This document shows, piece by piece, positions 41,201-50,439 of a DNA stretch of 64,000 nt. The stretch covers positions 7,090,365 to 7,154,364 of the forward strand of contig NC_034421.1 in assembly GCF_002078875.1 (NCBI RefSeq), given 5' to 3'. Each line of letters starts with the position of its first letter. Position 1 is the first letter of the stretch. The translations under genes were made by a program, and so were the position numbers. The notes under the pieces were generated by a model. That model was not told the origin of the DNA. It did not search any database and saw only the letters and a list, made by a program, of their open reading frames with translations. The stretch comes from Numida meleagris (lineage: Eukaryota > Chordata > Aves > Galliformes > Numididae).

Positions 41201-44200
41201 ACATGAAGCTTCCCCCTTCAAATAGTGCACTACCTAACCAAGCCCTTGGCTCCCTGGCAGGGCTGGGTATGCAAAACTTGAATTCTGTTAGACAGGTAAG
41301 GCTGTGTGTATATCCTTGGCATGTTACTTGACAGCATTTAATACCTTTTATTATAACGTGCTAGCTACTAAAGTGATTAATATATTTTTAAGTTATGATG
41401 CAAATGTTATAGGGATGGGAAAAGAGCAGAAGAGGTTTGTTGTAACTAACCATCCATCTCTTCCCCAGAATGGCAATCCCAGTGTGTTTGGTGTTGGTAA
41501 TATAGCAGCACAGCCCAGGAGCATGCAGCAGCCTCCAGCACAACCTCTTAATTCATCTCAGCCTAATCCACGTGCTCAAGTGCCTCCTCCATTACTATCC
41601 CCTCAGGTAACTGGTTACATGGAACATTCTACGTATAAGCTACCAAAATGCTGCTTCAGAGAATTTTCTGTTTATTGGTGTTGGTATTTATTCTGTAAAT
41701 GTTTGAAAACTTACTTGTCCTGATGAGTGCTTCAGAAAATAGGTAACAGTTAACTTGGGATTGTAATATCCTACAGCTAGTGTAACTTCTTGCACACGCT
41801 AGTCACTCACTGATTGTGCTGGTCCGTTCTGCAGGTTCCGGTATCATTACTGAAGTATGCACCAAACAACGGTGGCCTGAGCCCCCTTTTTGGCCCACAA
41901 CAGGTAGCCATGTTGAATCAACTGTCCCAGTTAAACCAGCTTTCTCAGATCTCCCAGTTACAGGTAAGATAAAAAAGGTAGATGCTCTGTGTTCTGTTTG
42001 AACATACAAGTAGAAACTTACCTCAGCTGTACGTTTTTCTAAAAAAAACACCACCAAAACACTGTCTCCTAGCGGTTGTTGGCTCAGCAGCAAAAAGTGC
42101 AGAATCAAAGAAGCATGCCTTCTGGTGGTCGTCAACAGCAGGAGCAGCAGGTAAATAAAGACTTTTATTATTAACTTCTCAAACAAATTTTAAAAACTGT
42201 CATTCGTCTTGAGCTGTGTTTCTAGTTATAAGCTTTATAAAAGTGGGCGAGAATGAATTGGGTTTTGACAAGTGTTAAAGGAACACACTTAGCTTAATCA
42301 TGGGTTTTTGCTATGCTGACATGCACAAAACATAAAGATTGATTTATTATCTTTAAGTGTAGAAGAGCTTTTGACTGTTGATATTGTAACTGCTTTGTTT
42401 TCTTTTAAGGGTCGATCTCTTAGTATGCAGCAACAGATGATGCAACAGTCCCGTCAGCTTGATCCAAACCTGTTAATGAAGCAGCAAACTCCACCCTCTC
42501 AGCAGCAGTCACTCCATCAACCCACCATAAAATCTTTCCTTGAGAATGTCATACCCCACACTACTCCTGAGCTACAGAAAGGCCCATCACCAATAAATTC
42601 ATTCAGCAGCTTCCCTATAGGTGAGTTTTTTCATGCTAACTTCATACAGTCAATATTTATGTGACAAAGGACATACAGCCTTTTTTTTTAATTTTGCCTG
42701 GAGTTTTCCTCTGAAAACAATGGTGGTTGTTATCCTGTTAGCACTTACAATTTTAACTGTAGTGGTAATTCTTTATGGGAGTCATCCAGTTAGTTTTGTT
42801 CACCAAACAGCTTTTTCCACAAGTGCACTTATTCCCAGAAATGATTGTCAGTGTTTCAGTGCAGAATGTTTTATGTTTTGATAGTATGTCTGTTTGCTTT
42901 TATTTCTTGCTTACCCTATGGGTGCCATAGATGACACAAAGTCCTTTTGCAGTCACATATCCCGAAGATAAAGGACTTCAAGGAAGTAGAAACCATACAA
43001 AGAACCCACTGAAGGGGTCACATTTCTTTGAATTTTAAGAAAGTTTTCAATTAATCTGGAATCATATGGGTAAAACAAAAAATGAATTTCTCTTCTAGTT
43101 GTTCTGTCCAGAAGAGAAAGCTTTTAGTTTTGCATTTTTAAAGAATGGTTGTCTCATACCAGACCAAATGTCTGAACATCTATAAATACAAGTATCTCCT
43201 GTTTCTTTCTCCCTACATTTCCAGGCTTCAGTCCAATTTCTACTTCAGAAATTCCAGGCTTGTATATTTTCTCCTTATTTTAGGTCCCTTTTAAATGCTA
43301 TCTTAATACAACTGTATACCATTTACCCTTGTTTTTACCCCCATTTTTTTTTCCTTCCCTTTTAGTTTGCTTTTCTTCTGTGCTCTTCCAATCCCGCCTT
43401 TTCTGCTTAGCTGGTTTCCTTTGCATTCTCATTGCCTCTCATAGAAAACATTTGTTTAATTGAGACTGCTGCTGAAATCCTTGTGCTTGTAGGTGAAGTG
43501 TTTTGGAGCCAGGGAGCCGGTGCAAGCCATGCTGCTGCAGTGCATGTGGCACACTGCAATTTTGCTTTTGGCCAGTCTCAAGTCCAGGCTGTTGCTTAAT
43601 GGTTGCTGCTGCTGATTGGCATCGAGATTAACTACTGCTTTTATCTAAAGGGCAAGGTGGAGACATGAAGTTTGCTTAGCTATTAGAGGCACTATTAGTT
43701 CTAATAAAAAGAATATTAAACTTTCTTGCCAAAATTCATGCCAAGTATTTGCATCCTGTCTATATTAGATTATTGTGGTTTCCATGAGAGAGATTTTTTT
43801 CTTTGCTTGGAATGTTGTTTAATATCATTAAGCAGCTGCTTTCTCACCTCAGTCATTGCTATGTTTCAGGAACCTGCAGTATGTATGAATGTTTTGGGAT
43901 CTCTTTGGTGTAGTGCTGTGTAGTCATAGAAGCAAGTGGAGTCGCACTTAGTCCAGTTAAATGGCTTTAGGGAAGAAATAATAAGCTGCTGGAATTTCTT
44001 CACCCCTCTGTGAAAAATAGAGTCAAGAGGAGTTTTTGTGCACTTGGAGGGTGCTACTGAGTAGCAAAGTCATGTGGGAAGGAGCAGAAGTTGCCAAACT
44101 GTCTTCTGGAAAATCTTGTGGTGTGTTATTCTGTCCGTGTTCTAGTGTCAGCATCGGGAGATGTAGCAATGAGTGCAGGAATTCCCATGCACGTTCTGGG

Positions 44201-47200
44201 TAACTGAATTTGTCAGAATTCACCAGACCTTTGTTCATCAGAAGCAGAGATCTGGGGGAGGGGTGTGTGTGTGTGTGTGTGTGTGTGTTCTTCAGTTGAC
44301 CAGTGCTGTGGTCACATCCTAATTCCTTTACAGAGTGAAGTATTTTGAATGTTAAAAAGCCTGAATAAGAATGGGGTTGAGGGTCTAACTGCAAGTACCA
44401 GTACATCACTTTTCTGAATAGGGATGTGCAGACACACTCTCCTGCTGGGAAGGAGGTCTGTCTTAGAGCTGTGCATAGATCTTCAAGGTACAGTCCTTGT
44501 GCTTTGTACAGATGAGTTCAGCTGTTATGCCAGTGCTACTCTGGTATTAAAATGCCACACTTTTTAAAATGTTTACATTCTGATTTCTCTTCCACAATGG
44601 CTTCTTCCCCTGACACTTTTGCATGAAGACATCAGCTGAGAACTTCAGAGTGCTTTGCATTGCTTAGCTTAGCTTCTGTCTGCAGTAAGTTCACTGCATT
44701 AAGTGCTACTTAAACTAACGATTCTCATACAGACTTGGAAGCATGAAATAACTGTAGTAATATGCTCATAAATGTTGATTAGGACAGTAGTAGTAATTAA
44801 TGGAATAAAAGCTTTTAGTCTGTCTTTCATAAGCTGTATGTATCTTTTAGGAATGAACTCAAACTTGAATGTAAACATGGATATGAGCAGTATTAAAGAG
44901 CCTGCACAATCTCGATTGAGGAAATGGACTACAGTAGACAGCATTTCTGTGAACACATCTTTAGAGCAAAACTCCAGCAAACATGGTATGTTAAATACAT
45001 CTTTAAATAGCATCTGACCTAGCACCTCGGATTTTCAGGTTCTGTGTGTAAGATGCACGTTTGTTTTATTTATGCTTGTAGTTGTAACACTGGTGTTGCT
45101 TGTAGCTGTAGGTTTGATGGCGTTGTCTGTGCTAAGCTTGCTGCTCATCTTGTACAGCAGCCCAGTGCTGTCTTAATATTAGAACTTACAGAAATGATCT
45201 TGTGATGAGATTAGTAGGAACGTTGTGCAGCACTCCTTTTTAAGGCTTTCAGTGTGCATATTGCTGGCTAGCTTTACCTTAATCTGAATTGGAATTCTTC
45301 ATACATTTTCAAAGCTAGCTTTAGATTTTTGTAGCTACACCCCAACCCCTGCCCCACTGTGCTGGCCTGTAAGGAGTTTTATGGTACTTCAACTGTGTGC
45401 ACGCGTTCTGGTCACAGTTCATACCTTTTAGCTATAGATTTTTAGTTATGTATTTGCATTCTAAAAATGGGGAGAGTGTAGAAGGAGTAGAGTAGTTCCA
45501 TTGCTGTATTTTGCTTTAGAGGAGGTAGGCTTGGTTGCTTTACACATTGGCTGCATCAACAGAGGGGTGGCAGCAGGGGGAGCGGGGTGACTGTCCCCCT
45601 TTGCTCTGCCCTTGTGAGGCCCCATCTGGAGTATGGTGTCCAGGCCTGGGGTCCCCAGCACAGGAGGGATGCAGAGCTGTTGGAGCAGGTCCAGGGGAGG
45701 GCCATGGAGATGATCAAAGGGCTGGAGCACCTCTCCTATGAAGACAGGTTGAGGGAGTTGGACTCATTATCTTGGAGAGGAGGAGGCTCTGGGGAGACCT
45801 CATTGCGACCTTACAGTTCTTGAAGGGAGCTTACAAGCAGGAGGGGAACCTTTTTTTTTTTTTAAACACTATCTGATAGTGATAGGATAAAGGGGAATGG
45901 CTTTAAACTAAAAGAGGGGAGATGTAGGTTAGATGTTAGGAGAAAATTTTCTACTCAAAGGATGGTGAGGCACTGGCACTGCTGCCCAAAGAGGCAGTGG
46001 TCACCCCCGTCCCTGGAGGCATTAGAGGCCAGGCTGGATGGGCCCTGGGCACTTAATCTGGTGGGTGGCAGCCCTGCCCATGGCAGAGGGCTTGGAACTA
46101 GATGGTCCCCTCCAACCTAAGCTATTCTGTGGTTCTATGATATTTCGTTCCAGTGATCAGGATTCATGTGACGTTTCAACTGTTTCAGTTGCTTGAAATT
46201 TCATCCAGTCAAAATCTGAGTCTGTAGCACAAAGGTTCTATGTCTAAAGATAGTTAAAAATGTCTCCAGTCTCCTATTACTGTTCAGTCTTCAGATTGTT
46301 TGGATATTTTTAGATTTGTCAGCTGCCTTAATACTATGAAATAGCTTGCTGCCTGAAGCATGTAGTGAGGACATCCTGCTACTGCACTTGCTTGCTCTAA
46401 GCTTCAGCTAATTCTTACCCACAGAAGTCTGAAGTGCTGGTGCTGCTTTAACTGTAGGAAATGTTTTCTGAACACTGTTACGAATTTGATCATTTGAACT
46501 CTATTGCACTAAATCAACAGTAAAAGTTATATATTCCTCTAAAACTGTAGAATATGCCTGTTTTGCTCCATAACTTCTAAAGTTCTTACAGGATTTGCAC
46601 AGAATTGTAAACATTGCTTTTGTTTCTTGCTCTGTTGCTGGTAAATTTTTCTTTTCCTTACAGAAATACGAGCAAAATGTAGAGCTTTGCAGTAGTTAAA
46701 GGTCTTTTCAGACTTAGTAGGTACTTCTTCAAGAGCATTTTCCTCAGATATATTTGCTCAACTTGTTATCCAGTTGGAGTCTTACATAATGGTTTTATCC
46801 TCTTGAATTAATATTTTAGTTAAATTTACAGATGTATTGGTTTTGAGATGGTTGCATGGGACTGTATTCTTGAGGGTTTTCTCCTGAGTTACTCAGAGAC
46901 CTTCCATTTTAGATTATATGCACTTCTATGACGTTCTGTGTAACTCAACGTGATAAGAGAACAGTATGCTGGAATGTATTTTATGACTGCTTTGCATGGG
47001 CTTGTTTTTATTTTACACGTGTGCAATTTATACCCAGAACTGCGTGTAGAAAATATGACACTTTTTTTTTTCTTTCAACCTAGGTGCTATTTCAAGTGGT
47101 TTCAGGCTGGAAGAGTCTCCGTTTGTTCCATATGACTTTATGAACAGCAGTAATTCACCAGCCAGTCCTCCTGGATCAATTGGGGATGGCTGGCCCCGTG

Positions 47201-50200
47201 CCAAATCGCCTAATGGCTCTAGCAGTGTTAACTGGCCACCAGGTAAGCACCACCAGCACTCACTGCTTGCATGGCTCCTCCTGCTCAGCATTTTTCCAGA
47301 TTCCTTGGGCGTTACGTGTGGAGGGTCAGGAAAACAATCTACAGAAAGCCATGAAGGATGTGCTTTTACCAGAGAGAAATTGAGAGCAGTAGTTTTATTG
47401 CACAGAGAAACGCATCTCCCTGCTTGGAAATTTTACCCTGGTGAGATGGGACCAAAAAACTAGAAATTAAGAAAGCAAAGACTAAAATAGGTAAATTAAG
47501 TACTTAAAAGGTCTTGGACTCTAAATCATCCACTGAGGGACATATTGCTAAGGCAGCTATCTCCTGATTTCAAAAAAAATAAATAATAACAACAACAACA
47601 GAAAAAAAAGCCAACACAAAAACTTCTTTTCTGTATCTCTGTTTGTAGAATTTCGTCCTGGTGAGCCATGGAAAGGTTATCCAAACATCGACCCTGAAAC
47701 TGACCCTTACGTCACTCCTGGCAGTGTCATAAACAATCTTTCAATTAATACTGTGCGGGAAGTTGACCACCTCAGGGACAGGAACAGTGGTACGTGCAGG
47801 TGGTACATCTTGCAATGGATGGCATAGTAGGCTTTTTGCAGTCACACAGTGGGTTTATTTGAAAATGTTTGCTGCTTTCTCATCTTATTTATCTGTTGTA
47901 TTGTGGATTTCGTGGCTGAAAAGCTCATCTTTGGATCAGACACTGCTGCTTGATGCAATGCAGCAGATATTCCAAGAATGCAGTTAAGAGTGAGTGAGTA
48001 CTAGTGATGTGCATTCTGATGTAATCCTCCTGAGCACAGAGAGGCAGTGTGTTGGGAAGCAGGCGGTCTAGCCACTGCAGTAATGGAACGAGCTTTGCTT
48101 GTGGTGAGTGCAAGGTGCTTCCTGGTGTTGAGTATGCTTGACATTGCTTGCCTTTGGCTAAGAATGAGGACTAAGCAGAGTGGAGAAGGTCCCTTGTTTG
48201 ACTATGCAGACATGTTCAGTCGTGCCTTTTAATCTTTTTGCAATTTTGACATGCTGTCCTGTGAGCAGTTTCTGTTTTTATTACAGGGTCATCCTCATCT
48301 TTGAACACCACGCTGCCTTCAACTAGTGCCTGGTCATCCATTCGTGCCTCCAACTACAATGTTTCCCTCAGCAGTACAGCACAAAGCACTTCAGGTAACC
48401 TCTGCTTATACGCTCTGAGCAGGTGTTTCATGCTTTTCATGTGCTTCAGTGAGATACTATATTGTCAATACAAATTAGTTGTGGGGTCTCGTCCGAGTGG
48501 TAACTCAAGCTTTTTATTTTCCTCTCATTTAGCAGCTTTTATGTGTGAAAGTTCCAGTGGTGTATTGATTTGTTGTCATCTTTGTCTTCTAGTAGCCAGA
48601 AACAGTGATTCCAAATCAACATGGTCTCCTGGATCAGTCACTAACACCTCTCTGGCTCATGAGCTGTGGAAGGTCCCTTTGCCACCTAAAAGCATCACTG
48701 CTCCGTCCCGCCCACCTCCAGGGCTAACAGGCCAGAAACCACCTTTATCCACTTGGGATAGTTCCCTTCGTTTGGGTGGAGGATGGGGAAATTCTGATGC
48801 CAGATATACCCCTGGTAAGGATGACTTTATGGTTTCTGTTTGGTTATTAAGCTAGATAATTTGTCTGTCGCTATCAGCTGGTACCCTGGACCGTTTATCT
48901 TGCCAAAAGCGAAAACGGGTTTGTATCTCCTAGACTGCATTGCTGAAGATCCACCAGACAAAACTGGCTTTAGGGCTGTGTTGGTTCTTTTAGATATTGT
49001 GTGCAGCAGTAACATGGGTGACAGTAGTGTTATTTCTGCTCGTGTGTGTAACATCTTTCCAGGGGCTTACTGAGTTTGACATCTGTGCAGCTGAATATAG
49101 TTGCCTGATAAGCATTGTTCCTAGGGTGGCTCGTAGAGTAACGAGCCAGATCACGGTGTGGGGAATCCTTAGCCAAGCTTCACAACTATTCTTAGCTTGC
49201 AATGAATGGAAACAAATACTCTTGATGTATATTTCTTTTCAGTTATGATTATCTGACCACAGCGTAGATATTTATCATTCTATTTACATGATAAAAGCTT
49301 TTCAGAAAGTAAACGAAATGAGAAAAGACATTGAATTGTTTACCACCTTCCTTAAGGAAAAAAAAAAAGATAAACTTCCAACAGTTTGAAATCTGGAAAA
49401 GTCTGGTACTACGTGAGGTTTTCTTACTCATCAGTGCTCCTGTCAGTTGCCACGCAGCTTCTTAAGTGCTTCTCCTAATGCCTTCGTGCTCAGCATGACA
49501 AGGCACTAACCGCCTTATTTTTTCTCATTTAGGTTCAAGCTGGGGTGAGAGCAGCTCAGGGAGAATAACAAATTGGCTTGTTCTGAAAAACCTTACACCT
49601 CAGGTAAGGCTGGGGCTCGGCTCCATGCGGGCTGGGGGGCGGCAGGGCCCCTGCTCCAGCCGGAGCTTTGTGCTGCCTCTTCTCACCCCTGCATTTGTTT
49701 CGCCCTTAGATCGATGGCTCAACCCTGCGTACTCTGTGCATGCAGCACGGTCCACTAATAACATTCCACCTTAACCTCCCACATGGTAATGCTTTGGTCC
49801 GTTACAGTTCAAAAGAAGAGGTAGTGAAGGCACAAAAATCTCTGCACATGTAAGTTGTGTTTCTCCTTCTCTTGGTCTAACTTTTAAGCGGTTGTGAATG
49901 TTGTATCGGAGTTCAAATACTTTTTGTGTGCAGGGATGCAAGGATTCTCAGTGGCAGCTTAGCCTCTAGCAGGCTAATGCCAGGGTGTTTGGAGTGCTTT
50001 GTTAACACGGAGGTGGAGGTGGAGGGAACCTGTTTAAAATGTGCTCTTGTCATCCTTCCGCAGGTGTGTTTTAGGGAACACTACTATTCTTGCTGAGTTT
50101 GCCAGTGAAGAGGAGATTAGTCGCTTCTTTGCACAAGGCCAGTCTCTGACTCCGTCTCCTGGCTGGCAATCTCTTGGATCCAGCCAGAACCGACTCGGAT

Positions 50201-50439
50201 CCATTGATGGTTCCCATTCGTTCTCAAACCGTAATGATCTAAATCACTGGAATGGTGCTGGGCTGTCGGGAACTAGCAGTGGAGACCTTCATGGCACTTC
50301 ACTTTGGGGGAGCCCCAACTATTCCACGAGCCTGTGGGGCACCCCGAGCAGCAGTGACACCAGGGGAATTAGCAGCCCATCCCCCATCAACGCTTTCCTT
50401 TCTGTTGACCACCTAGGTGGAGGTGGAGAGTCCATGTAA
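10093..50439 (+). CDS. TNRC6A: TNRC6A (GW182), 24 visible coding exons spanning 40 kb
   Basis: Trinucleotide repeat-containing adaptor 6A is the scaffold of miRNA-induced silencing. Its GW repeats bind Argonaute, and its C-terminal half recruits PABPC, CCR4-NOT and PAN2-PAN3 in the cytoplasm and P-bodies. The exons translate to the family in full order: a charged N-terminal segment, a Ser/Asn/Gly-rich region with dozens of GW/WG pairs (residues about 184-1110), a Gln-rich stretch (about 1370-1450), a PAM2-like motif (LEESPFVPY), FRPGEPWKG, an RRM (about 1750-1835) and C-terminal Trp motifs ending GGGGESM. Exon lengths sum to 5809 nt with all phases matching. Adding ATG plus two bases gives 1938 codons, close to the roughly 1960 residues I recall for human. 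The start codon is not visible. Compared with the mammalian protein, the N-terminal glutamine tract is very short. Identity is certain at family level, and TNRC6A is preferred over 6B/6C because of the N- and C-terminal sequence. Confidence 0.95.
10141..19147 (+). other. TNRC6A: TNRC6A intron, about 9.0 kb
   Basis: No exon, mobile element or RNA gene was recognised. The 141-codon open frame at 10582-11007 is an AT-rich chance frame with no family signature. Confidence 0.6.
19148..19238 (+). CDS. TNRC6A: TNRC6A coding exon: acidic/lysine-rich segment
   Basis: The 91-nt exon follows acceptor tggttcag and ends AAAAAG|gtacgc. It encodes [14 protein letters not shown] followed by a Lys/Arg-rich run and EAAQKK, probably a short charged helix or coiled coil (residues about 19-48). 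Confidence 0.92.
19239..22186 (+). other. TNRC6A: TNRC6A intron, about 2.9 kb
   Basis: No exon, mobile element or RNA gene recognised. A short TATATATATA run lies near 20775. Confidence 0.6.
22187..22208 (+). CDS. TNRC6A: TNRC6A 22-nt microexon (AIEQKIK)
   Basis: Acceptor ttattctag, donor AAAG|gtaagt. The exon is 22 nt, encodes AIEQKIK, and leaves a single G that pairs with TG of the next exon (Val). Its length is not a multiple of three, so skipping would shift the frame. Confidence 0.92.
23206..23243 (+). repeat. Poly-G tract of 38 nt, followed by GGGCAGGGCA repeats
   Basis: An uninterrupted run of 38 G is followed by CAGGGCAGGGCACGGGGCAGGGG. It lies on the coding strand of TNRC6A inside an intron, so the pre-mRNA would carry a strong G-quadruplex candidate. 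The exact length is likely to be unreliable in sequencing. Confidence 0.95.
27758..28070 (+). mobile_element. CR1 LINE fragment, 3' end (~310 bp)
   Basis: The sequence matches the avian CR1 3' region: ACTCTTTAGCAGGGTCTGTG, then GGATATAAGGAAGAAAT, the GGAACAGGCTGCCC block, the GGATCAGGCCCTGGGCAACCTG block, GGACTAGATGACC and a terminal ATTCTACGATCT-like end. It is 5'-truncated, as most CR1 copies are, and lies in the sense direction within a TNRC6A intron about 285 bp before the next exon. No coding capacity remains. Confidence 0.93.
28355..28690 (+). CDS. TNRC6A: TNRC6A coding exon: NNN / short Q tract / [11 protein letters not shown]
   Basis: The 336-nt exon follows acceptor ggggtag and ends CCAG|gtgagg. 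It encodes [14 protein letters not shown], a Thr/Asn stretch ([14 protein letters not shown]), only four consecutive Gln (CAG CAG CAG CAA, 28465-28476), then [17 protein letters not shown] and [19 protein letters not shown]. The mammalian protein has a long Gln/Pro tract at this place, and here it is almost absent. The polypyrimidine tract before the exon ends in an unusual G-rich stretch. Confidence 0.95.
28691..30585 (+). other. TNRC6A: TNRC6A intron, about 1.9 kb
   Basis: Nothing recognisable apart from the strong T11 polypyrimidine tract before the 30586 exon. Confidence 0.6.
30586..30633 (+). CDS. TNRC6A: TNRC6A probable cassette exon, 48 nt ([15 protein letters not shown])
   Basis: A long T-rich tract and gtag acceptor precede 48 nt that encode [16 protein letters not shown] in frame; the donor CAG|gttagc is weak. 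Both flanking introns are phase 1, so inclusion or skipping keeps the frame (skipping joins ...KKQP to DLNHSG). These properties are typical of an optional exon. Confidence 0.8.
30634..34320 (+). other. TNRC6A: TNRC6A intron, about 3.7 kb
   Basis: No exon, mobile element or RNA gene was recognised. Confidence 0.6.
34321..36912 (+). CDS. TNRC6A: TNRC6A giant GW-repeat exon (864 codons)
   Basis: The 2592-nt exon follows acceptor ttctctttag and ends TCTG|gtaagg. It encodes the N-terminal Argonaute-binding region: Ser/Asn/Gly-rich low-complexity sequence with dozens of Trp in GW, WG or SWG context (for example [45 protein letters not shown]). It also contains the conserved block [20 protein letters not shown] and, near the end, [20 protein letters not shown]. 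There is no in-frame stop over 2.6 kb in an otherwise AT-rich region, which supports real coding. Confidence 0.97.
36913..37753 (+). other. TNRC6A: TNRC6A intron, 841 bp
   Basis: AT-rich intron with A-rich runs near 37284-37310. No feature recognised. Confidence 0.6.
37754..37918 (+). CDS. TNRC6A: TNRC6A coding exon: GW repeats ([10 protein letters not shown])
   Basis: 165 nt in phase 1 on both sides. It encodes [18 protein letters not shown] followed by further WGK/WGE/GWGN units, the end of the GW-rich region. Confidence 0.95.
38259..38434 (+). CDS. TNRC6A: TNRC6A coding exon: [13 protein letters not shown]
   Basis: The exon follows acceptor tttcacacccag and ends ACAAAG|gtaatt. It encodes [15 protein letters not shown], then [13 protein letters not shown] and [14 protein letters not shown], a conserved block at the end of the GW region. 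Confidence 0.95.
38737..38817 (+). CDS. TNRC6A: TNRC6A coding exon: [17 protein letters not shown]
   Basis: 81 nt, phase 0 on both sides, donor TTTTCA|gtaagt. It encodes [17 protein letters not shown] and [10 protein letters not shown]. Confidence 0.95.
39244..39295 (+). CDS. TNRC6A: TNRC6A coding exon: [17 protein letters not shown]
   Basis: 52 nt between acceptor tacttcag and donor GGAG|gtaaga. It encodes [17 protein letters not shown]. Confidence 0.95.
39296..40657 (+). other. TNRC6A: TNRC6A intron, about 1.4 kb
   Basis: AT-rich; no exon, mobile element or RNA gene recognised. Confidence 0.6.
40658..40800 (+). CDS. TNRC6A: TNRC6A coding exon: [20 protein letters not shown]
   Basis: 143 nt, acceptor tttcttag, donor GATAAG|gttagt. 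It encodes [20 protein letters not shown], then [18 protein letters not shown] and DRSPYFDK. Confidence 0.95.
41149..41295 (+). CDS. TNRC6A: TNRC6A coding exon: [17 protein letters not shown]
   Basis: 147 nt, phase 0 on both sides. It encodes [17 protein letters not shown], then [19 protein letters not shown] and [10 protein letters not shown]. Confidence 0.95.
41469..41606 (+). CDS. TNRC6A: TNRC6A coding exon: [18 protein letters not shown]
   Basis: 138 nt between cttccccag and CCTCAG|gtaact. It encodes [18 protein letters not shown], a Gln/Pro-rich stretch and [11 protein letters not shown]. Confidence 0.95.
41835..41963 (+). CDS. TNRC6A: TNRC6A coding exon: Q-rich [17 protein letters not shown]
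   Basis: 129 nt. It encodes [26 protein letters not shown] and [17 protein letters not shown], the start of the Gln-rich region linked to P-body targeting in this family. Confidence 0.95.
42073..42150 (+). CDS. TNRC6A: TNRC6A coding exon: [18 protein letters not shown]
   Basis: 78 nt, phase 0 on both sides. It continues the Gln-rich region ([26 protein letters not shown]). Confidence 0.95.
42410..42620 (+). CDS. TNRC6A: TNRC6A coding exon: [18 protein letters not shown]
   Basis: 211 nt. It encodes [47 protein letters not shown] and [12 protein letters not shown]. Confidence 0.95.
42621..44850 (+). other. TNRC6A: TNRC6A intron, about 2.2 kb, with a GT microsatellite
   Basis: No exon or RNA gene recognised. 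A pyrimidine-rich stretch lies at about 43200-43450, and (GT)13 lies at 44263-44288. Confidence 0.6.
44263..44288 (+). repeat. (GT)13 microsatellite
   Basis: Thirteen perfect GT units inside a TNRC6A intron; likely to be length-polymorphic. Confidence 0.95.
44851..44985 (+). CDS. TNRC6A: TNRC6A coding exon: [17 protein letters not shown]
   Basis: 135 nt between tatcttttag and CATG|gtatgt. It encodes [32 protein letters not shown] and LEQNSSKH. Confidence 0.95.
44986..47083 (+). other. TNRC6A: TNRC6A intron, about 2.1 kb, with a CR1
   Basis: Apart from the CR1 copy listed separately nothing was recognised. Confidence 0.6.
45551..46140 (+). mobile_element. CR1 LINE fragment, 3' end (~590 bp)
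   Basis: Long match to avian CR1: the CTGTCCCCCTTTGCTCTGCC block, GTCCAGGCCTGGGGTCCCCA, GAGCTGTTGGAGCAGGTCCA, GAGGGCCATGGAGATGATCA, GGAGCACCTCTCCTATGAAG, GACAGGTTGAGGGAGTTGG and a CTATTCTGTGGTTCTATGA terminus. It includes the C-terminal end of the reverse-transcriptase frame in decayed form and the 3'UTR. It is 5'-truncated, in the sense direction within the intron, with a T-rich insertion near 45850. Any residual open frame is not functional. Confidence 0.95.
47084..47242 (+). CDS. TNRC6A: TNRC6A coding exon: PAM2-like LEESPFVPY
   Basis: 159 nt. It encodes [38 protein letters not shown] and [14 protein letters not shown]. The LEESPFVPY stretch fits the PAM2 motif that binds the MLLE domain of PABPC in this family. 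Confidence 0.95.
47649..47789 (+). CDS. TNRC6A: TNRC6A coding exon: [18 protein letters not shown]
   Basis: 141 nt. It encodes [34 protein letters not shown] and [13 protein letters not shown], part of the C-terminal silencing domain. Confidence 0.95.
48287..48394 (+). CDS. TNRC6A: TNRC6A coding exon: [19 protein letters not shown]
   Basis: 108 nt. It encodes [19 protein letters not shown] and [16 protein letters not shown]. Confidence 0.95.
48593..48814 (+). CDS. TNRC6A: TNRC6A coding exon with tandem TAGTAG acceptor
   Basis: It encodes (V)[47 protein letters not shown] and [14 protein letters not shown]. The acceptor reads ttctagTAGCC. Use of the first AG (exon from 48593) inserts Val; use of the second (exon from 48596) omits it. 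Both keep the frame. Confidence 0.93.
49533..49603 (+). CDS. TNRC6A: TNRC6A coding exon: start of RRM
   Basis: 71 nt. It encodes [20 protein letters not shown] and [16 protein letters not shown] is beta strand 1 of the GW182 RRM. Confidence 0.95.
49710..49849 (+). CDS. TNRC6A: TNRC6A coding exon: RRM middle
   Basis: 140 nt. It encodes [37 protein letters not shown] and VVKAQKSLH, the central part of the RRM. The RRM of this family lacks classical RNA-binding aromatic residues. Confidence 0.95.
50064..50439 (+). CDS. TNRC6A: TNRC6A last coding exon: RRM end and CCR4-NOT-binding Trp motifs
   Basis: The exon follows acceptor ccttccgcag and ends with TAA at 50437-50439. It encodes [20 protein letters not shown] (end of the RRM) and the Trp-containing segments [38 protein letters not shown] and the terminus [12 protein letters not shown]. 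In this family the C-terminal W motifs recruit CCR4-NOT. Confidence 0.96.
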
